This document shows positions 58,055 through 64,000 of a stretch of DNA of 64,000 nt, in pieces. Source of the stretch: Lumnitzera littorea (Eukaryota; Streptophyta; Magnoliopsida; Myrtales; Combretaceae); NCBI GenBank assembly GCA_024138015.1, contig JAMXBB010000001.1:89580497-89644496 (forward strand), in the 5' to 3' direction. The position numbers and the translations under genes were made by a program. The notes below the pieces were generated by a model. The model had not been told where the DNA came from, made no database searches, and was given only the letters and a program-made list of their open reading frames with translations. Within the stretch, counting starts at the first letter, position 1. Each line of letters opens with the position of its first letter.

Positions 58055-58740
58055 GAAGTTTAAAACTTTTTTTACACTCCTACCACAGTCACAAAAGCAC
58101 AAGTCTACATCCACGTGTTGTACGAAACCCAATACCCAATCTCTACTAAATTTCCCTCGATCACAACACATGATCAGCCCCAATTCTATGCCGTCATCTA
58201 CACATACGAACACTCGTTGCACATCAATGCCATACACTCGCCAATACACAATACATCACGACATACCGCCTGACACATTGCATACTACCAAATCATACAG
58301 CAGCCTTCGACCAATTGCACACATGTTGATGCCACACCCCAATTGTCGCACTAGATCACGTCCCATACACGAGCACCGAAGTCCACTCACATACACTGAC
58401 CCTGCAACACTCGAGCATACACCATCACCTGACACCAAACTCAACGACACGAAATCATACACGAATCCATACGAAGATACACACATCACAACACATATAC
58501 GCCCCTTAACCTTAACACACTGATCACATAATTGTCATGCCATTGCATACTAACATAGCCGCACTTAACACAATACATGCATACAACTATACATATGAGC
58601 CACTTCACGATCATCCGCGATTCATTACTGCATACGAACAACACGATGCCATGCACTTGCACAACCAGTACATGCACCAAGCACGTGAACATAGTCCAGA
58701 TGATCACAACGATCAGCACAAACACATTGATCTCGTGTGA
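58055..58740. other. unexplained CA-rich, G-poor block
   Basis: About 690 bp whose + strand is rich in A, C and T and poor in G, with very frequent CA, CATAC, ACAC and CACA words. Borders are sharp: the Athila-like gag remnant lies to the left and AT-rich DNA to the right, starting near 58,745. Long homopolymers, abundant all around, are nearly absent. Open frames occur on both strands (58,053-58,523 on +; 57,821-58,249, 58,256-58,489 and 58,486-58,725 on -). None has a recognisable domain, and the amino-acid make-up (Thr/His/Pro or Val/Cys) only mirrors base composition. I do not know what it is. Confidence 0.5.
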
Positions 58741-60900
58741 TTCAAGTCATTTGGGTAAAAAAATTATTATTTTCTTTAATTATTTCGTTTTTAATTATTT
58801 CTTATTGGTTAATTATTTTACTAATTTGTTTTTTTTAGTACAGGTTTTTTTTATATATTTTTTATTGACATAACGTTTGCCATAATTTAGATATTGGTCA
58901 TTGTTTTTTTTTTTTTATAAGTTAGTTAAATTGCATTTTTAGTAAAATCATATCTTCTAGGAAAAGTCGTGCATTTTTTCTCTAAGATACGTATCTTCAG
59001 AGATGCATACATATATGATTTAGAAAAGATTGATTTTAATACGTAATAAGTTTTTTAAAAAAATAAAAAATAAAAAATCTTAACTAGGATTTTAAAAAAG
59101 ATCTAGTTAGTTAAGTTTTTTAAAATAGGTTCGTGAAAATTAGATTTTCTAAGATTTTTTTTAGAAATAATAAATAGTTAAATAAACATAAATCTGACTC
59201 GATTTTCAAAAATAAAAAAATCCACGTACTAAGTATTTTATAAAAAAGAACTATATTGATTTGATCCCTACTAACAAGTATATAGGCACCTTCAAGGCAA
59301 CCGTGTAAGAAATATATATTTTTTTTTGTTGAAAATTCATAATAAAAAATTCATTTTATTAATATTTTACATATTTGTATATATCTTAGTATTTTTAGAA
59401 AAATATGAAAATAAAGCCCATTAATTTTTTTTTATTTTTACAAGGTAACTTAGTCTTAATTGGTTAATTCCTAAACCTAGTTTTTCTCGTTAATTTTCTA
59501 AAATTATTTTTTTAAGAAAATCCTTCGATTAGTGGCCAATTTAGGGTTTTCCCATCTGAAAATCCTAATTTTATTTTTTACCAATTTAACTAGTTAGTAA
59601 CTCCATTTTTTCTAAAATATTTTTTTCGAAATATTTTTTTTTAAGAAAAACGTTTCCTTAATTTAATATCGAGTAATTTATATTAAGTGGATTGAGCTTA
59701 ATATAAGTTAAATTAAGGAAAACCACAATATGGCTCAATAAAATTAGTAACTCCATTAGAGAAGCGTGATAGGCTAACCATATAAAAATTAGAAATTAAT
59801 TTATGGGCTTTTGTATTATTTTTCTTTTTATTGTATTATAGTTATACTTACTGATTTTTAGTGATGCAGGCCTTAAGAAAAACCCAACCCAATGGGCATG
59901 TATTGGGGATTTTTTTTGGGGGGAGGGGGGGTGGGGTTTATTTTAATAACCATTCACATGCTTGGATGTGGTCGGACTTGAATCACCTTAAGAACTTGAG
60001 ACAGGCTGCCATTATGTAACCTTCAGGTCATTAAGGTCTTTATCCCTACCTAGTAGTGATAGGCAAGCCAACTCAAGCTTTGATATAGCCCATTAAGTTT
60101 TTCTTTAAAAATCCTTAAAGCTATAGAGCTCGAGATCTGTAGACCTTACCTTTTTGCATCATTCTTTAAAAAAAAAAAAAAAGAGTGGTCATTTTTAAAT
60201 TATAAGAAAAGATCAATCAATCCGCCATTGGTTCATTGTTCTTTTGTCAAAAAAGAGGAAATTGAGAAATCAGTAACCCTTATATATAAGTATTCACGAG
60301 CTTCATTTTTTTTTAAATCTTATTTTGAATACACTTATATATAGGGATACTCTCCAACCGAGGGTTCATAATAATTCCTATAATTTATTAATTACTGGCC
60401 TCTATTATATTACATGCATGTGTAGCATATTGTATTTTTTATTTGATTTTACTTTTGCTAATGTTTATTTCTATTTAATAATTATTATTTCTTGTATTAT
60501 ATGCGTTTTGTTTTTACATTGCCCCTTATTGAGTAAAAGGCTGCATAATTTAAAAAAAAAATTGAAATTTCGAAGAAGTTGCAAAATTATTAATATCATA
60601 TATAGCTTTTTGTAAATTTAGTGGTTTTGTTGTAAATAATTACATCATTTCATGTTTTATGTAATAAACATATGGAAAGTCAAGTCATCATCAACCCTGT
60701 GAAGCCCGTTCTAGTTAGACTAGTTAACTCTTATAAATGTAGGATTTGATTTTTTTTTTTTTAAGAATAGTTAGGAGTTTTTCTTTTAGTCCGTTGTATA
60801 GGTTTGATTTTATGATTATTAATAAATTTGTAGCTTCATTAAATAAAACCTTTATTGATTATGTAATCTTTTGCTCATTTATTTCTTAATAGTTGCCTTT
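58741..60900. other. AT-rich intergenic DNA
   Basis: No gene is supported. It contains an interrupted inverted repeat at 59,656-59,718 (arms CCTTAATTTAA and TTATATTAAG), a G-run near 59,910-59,935 and many poly(T) tracts. The frame at 60,325-60,615 is AT-driven with no recognised domain. Confidence 0.5.
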
Positions 60901-61015
60901 TAAATAAAAAAATGAACAAAAAAATTAAAATGAAAAAAAGGAAAACAATAAAAAATGGTAAAAAAAATAAATAAGGAAAAAAGAAAAAACAACAAAAATT
61001 TTTAGTTCACAAAAA
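60901..61015 (+). repeat. A-rich low-complexity tract
   Basis: About 110 bp made almost only of A with scattered G, T and C, ending just before the gag fragment. It may be a decayed simple repeat. Confidence 0.7.
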
Positions 61016-61033
61016 TGTCTAAAACTCGGGTTT

Positions 61034-62002
61034 TTGTTTAGGATTTTGAAGATAGTGCCCAAGCGAGCAGATTTAGCTAGAAGCCTAATATTCACTTATT
61101 TTAAGGCAAGAATATCAACTCAAGGTACTAGAAATGTTAGTCAAATTGAGGCCAACCCGAGAGTCAACCCTGGAAGAAAACATGAACAAGATGGCCGAAC
61201 AAATCTAGACTCTCACTTGAGCTATTGGAATTCTTAATGATAGGTAGGTATCTTAAGTCAACCCGAATTAGAATGCAGAAGCAACCCCTCCCCCTGAATT
61301 GGAAGATGCGAAATCAGTTCCCAATGTCGAGATATGGAGGAAGCAGATTGAGGCAAAACACCAACAGACAGAAAGGAAGTTTATGTAAAAGTTGACCGAA
61401 AAGATGAAAACCTTAGAGATGGTTAACGGGCTTGAGCAGATAGGAATGATCAACTTACTGACATATGAAGATGATGATTTCTTGGATAATTTCAAAATTC
61501 CGAAATTCGATAAATACAATGGGACTGGCTACCCGAAGCTCCATACTAGGTTGTATATAAGAAAGATGAGAAAATACACGAAGTATGATAAGGTGATGGT
61601 CCAAACCTTTCAAGATAGCTTGACTGGGCTTGCCTTAACTTAGTATGCCCAATTGGACTTGAATAAGATAAATACTTGAGATAAGTAAGCTCGGGCTTTC
61701 TATAACTAATATAAGTTCAATATCAAGGTAACCCTATCCATATGGGATTTGAATAATCAGTGAAAGAAAGCCAGTGAAAGAAGGCCAATGAAAGCTTTGA
61801 GGGGTATGCTCAAAGATAGAGGGGCATGGCAACTAGGATAACTCTACCCTTAATAGAGAAGGATCCGACTTTTACCTTCATCAATACTTTTGGAAGCCTA
61901 TGCTACCAACATTTGGTAAGACACGTTACTTCTAATTTTGCAAAGATTATAGCCTCAGGGTGCCGAATCGAGGAACCTATTGCTACTAGAAGACTTCCTA
62001 AT
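61034..62002 (+). pseudogene. Ty3/gypsy gag fragment
   Basis: Recognisable gag text in changing frames: an Asn/Arg-rich start near 61,130-61,230, then NFKIPKFDKYNGTGYPKLH (about 61,488-61,545), YIRKMRKYTKYDKVMVQTF and QDSLTGLALT, ended by a TAG at 61,641. The later part shows FINTFGSLCYQHLVRHVTSN and FAKIIASGCRIEEPIATRRL (about 61,875-61,995). It is cut at 62,003 by the start of a long LTR. Neither upstream LTR nor pol is in the window. It encodes particle protein in intact relatives; here it is dead. Confidence 0.8.
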
Positions 62003-64000
62003 TGTAAGCCCTAAAGATAAACCAAGCCGTAAGATCAAATTTAATATAGAAAGTTTAGAGCGATCGGTTAAAGAATTCGAACAAACCTAAATTATAAACT
62101 AAAGTTAGAAATATTAGTAAAAATGACTCCGTAAACTTGAATTTAAGAAAATAAGTAATAAAATAAGAGGCAATAAAATTTTTAAAATTTTAAATATATT
62201 ATTCGTTAATTATCGAAAAGGCGAAAAGTGCAATCTAATAACTAACGAATTATTAGAGATAGATTATATTTATACTAAAAATCATAAAATGACTTGAATA
62301 ATATTTAGGAGTGTTCATTTGTACCCTACATATTTTTACATGTAGATAAAAATACGTAAAATTACTTAAAGTGCCTGAAATTAGCTAGAAACTTATTAAA
62401 TAATTAAATAAAATTATAAAATAACTAAGGAAAAAAAAAAACAGAGGAATAGGGAATGATCCATATTTGTTTGTGGCAGGTCAAGAATTAAAAGAACAAA
62501 TTTTGGCCAATTAGAATTAAACACTTAAAAGGCAAAAATGGAAGAGGATAAGTCTTGTCTTGTCTAATTAATACATAACAATTGCCTTAAAGCCCTATAA
62601 ATAGCAAGAAAATTTACAGAACTCATTTGGTCAGTTAGAAGCTTAGGAAAATTGGGAAGAGTCGAAAACAAGATAGAAAATTAGGGTTTAGAATTTTTTT
62701 TTTTCAAATTTGTGTAGTAGGAGCTTTTGAACCAAACCCATACATCCCTATACATCACCACCATCTAGAAAAAACCACCACCACCACCCCACTCCAAACC
62801 CATCATCTGGATCGGCTGACACACCTAAGCTGGTGTTGGAGGCCAAAAAGTCATCGAACTAGGTTAGTCTCACATTTTCTTTGGTTTTATAAAATTCCTT
62901 AAAATTATTTATTTTGCCTAGAAAATTATTGAATTTATTATTTTGAGGTTTTATTATATGTAGATTTAGAGAAAAATAGTGATTAAGTTTAATCACATCT
63001 GTAAATATAGGGTTTTTAAGAAATTAGACAAAACCGAGCATGATTAAAATTAGAAATAAATAGGCTTAAGAGTATAGTTTGAAGCTTAAATTTTTCTTGT
63101 AGAATGATTAAGTGATATAGAACAATGCTATGAAGCTATTTTTTTAAAAAAATTAATTTTCTAAATTTTTAAGTATATTTTTAGCCTTAAAATGATTTTA
63201 AAAATGGATAATTTTGGTTTAATTAGGTGATTAAATGGTTAATTATTAATTTAAAAGGTAATTAGATGTTTAAAGATGTTAATCTCTTATGTGGAAATCT
63301 AATCCTAGTCTTTGAAGTGTTAAGTGTAATTAATATGGGAATTATGTGATAATTGCTAGAAATTAGGAATATGTGAAATTGCAATTTTAATAAATATGAA
63401 AAAATTAGGTTAATTTGGATAATATAATAATAAAATCAGTACATAATAAATCTGAAAAAAAAATTAATTTTAGGTAATTGGATAAAAATTGTAAAATTTT
63501 CTCACATCGGGAGTAAATTCGGTACCCTAATTAGGATTAGAGTGTACCGAATAGGTTAGAACACTAAATTAAGACCCAGTGTGATATTAGAATACTCGAG
63601 CTTAATGTCATTAATTTCACATTAGGATTCAAGCATATTTAGGATTCCTCGTAGTAAAAAACAATTTAGAACCAAAACTGGAATCTAATTTAGAAACCGA
63701 ACCCCAAGTTAAGGTAGAGTGAATCATTAGTAAATAATAGGTATACATAGAGAAGTGAGTTAAATTGTAACTTAGAATATGTATCATCAAAGTATAAGTA
63801 CTAAAAAGATGTATTTGTATTATAGGATACCTAAAGACAAATCAACTTGTAATTAAGTAATTGGGCAACTGAAAATTCCAAATAAGTTGGGTTTATTACT
63901 TCACCGTATTTGGAGTACTATTTTAGGGTACTTGAAGATTTAGGATTGTATATGATTGTGATTATAAGTACTTTTATGCATGTGCTTATGTATCTGACTT
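62003..64000 (+). mobile_element. Tekay/Del-like LTR, copy 4, cut by the window end
   Basis: Starts TGTAAGCCCTAAAG within the gag fragment and stays collinear with copy 1 to the end of the window, reaching the part equal to about 17,070 of copy 1. That is about 2.0 of 2.9 kb. TATA box AGCCCTATAAATAGC at about 62,591-62,605; CCACCACCACCCC tract near 62,775. Whether it is a solo LTR or the 5' LTR of a whole element cannot be told here. The 5 bp before it are CTAAT, which should recur after its far end. Confidence 0.85.

Noticed and set aside
58053..58740. Frames of 142-156 codons in the CA-rich block as genes
   Set aside because: Frames exist on both strands at once, composition-driven, without domain or start context. 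Kept only as an unexplained block.
1..64000. tRNA or rRNA genes
   Set aside because: No cloverleaf with B-box GGTTCGA and no rRNA-like stretch was recognised by eye; a tRNAscan-SE run would be decisive.

Overview
The window is nuclear DNA of a dicot-type flowering plant. The evidence is one intron-bearing plant gene of the DUF4378/TRM type, an AT-rich intergenic background full of homopolymer runs and CT/GA microsatellites, hAT-like MITEs, and nested LTR retrotransposons of plant lineages (Ty3/gypsy Tat, Athila-like and Tekay/Del-like; Ty1/copia SIRE-like). No species can be named from sequence alone. I saw no tRNA, rRNA, CRISPR array or bacterial-type operon.

Layout. 1-11,890: AT-rich intergenic DNA with small decayed repeats (a hAT-like MITE at 937-1138, a three-unit 53-bp minisatellite near 8,366, a degenerate triplet tract near 6,650-6,930). 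11,896-29,134: one decayed 17.2-kb Ty3/gypsy Tat-type element with both LTRs, a CATTG target duplication, gag, protease, RT, two RNase H domains, integrase, a block of ~90-bp tandem repeats, and a spliced-looking gene on the opposite strand. Two long solo LTRs of a Tekay/Del-like family sit inside it, at 15,099-18,033 (+) and 23,661-26,755 (-), each with its own 5-bp target duplication. 29,140-31,850: AT-rich DNA with a MITE close to the next gene. About 31,850-38,400: the only apparently functional host gene, a six-coding-exon DUF4378/TRM-like gene on the + strand (923 aa), with a leader intron, a tandemly duplicated leader, a MITE in coding intron 2 and a strong hairpin in the 3' region.

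From about 40,020 to 57,955 lies a - strand Athila-like remnant. It has an LTR, an acidic-tailed ORF3, a non-coding spacer with a possible internal promoter and intron, protease and part of gag. RT through integrase is gone. It is interrupted by a third solo LTR (42,039-44,890, TSD ATTTC) and by a 7.1-kb copia-type element (45,921-53,022, TSD GAGGT) that keeps gag but no pol. 58,055-58,740 is an unexplained G-poor, CA-rich block. 61,034-62,002 is a gypsy gag fragment broken at 62,003 by a fourth copy of the same long LTR, which runs off the window.

How the parts relate: the host gene stands alone between two silent-looking transposon nests. All four Tekay/Del-like LTR copies lie inside other retrotransposons. 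Most in-frame stops in the old elements sit where a C-to-T change in CAG, CAA or TGG explains them, as expected of long-methylated plant DNA. The most unusual features are the opposite-strand gene of the Tat element, the pol-less copia and Athila derivatives, and the CA-rich block.
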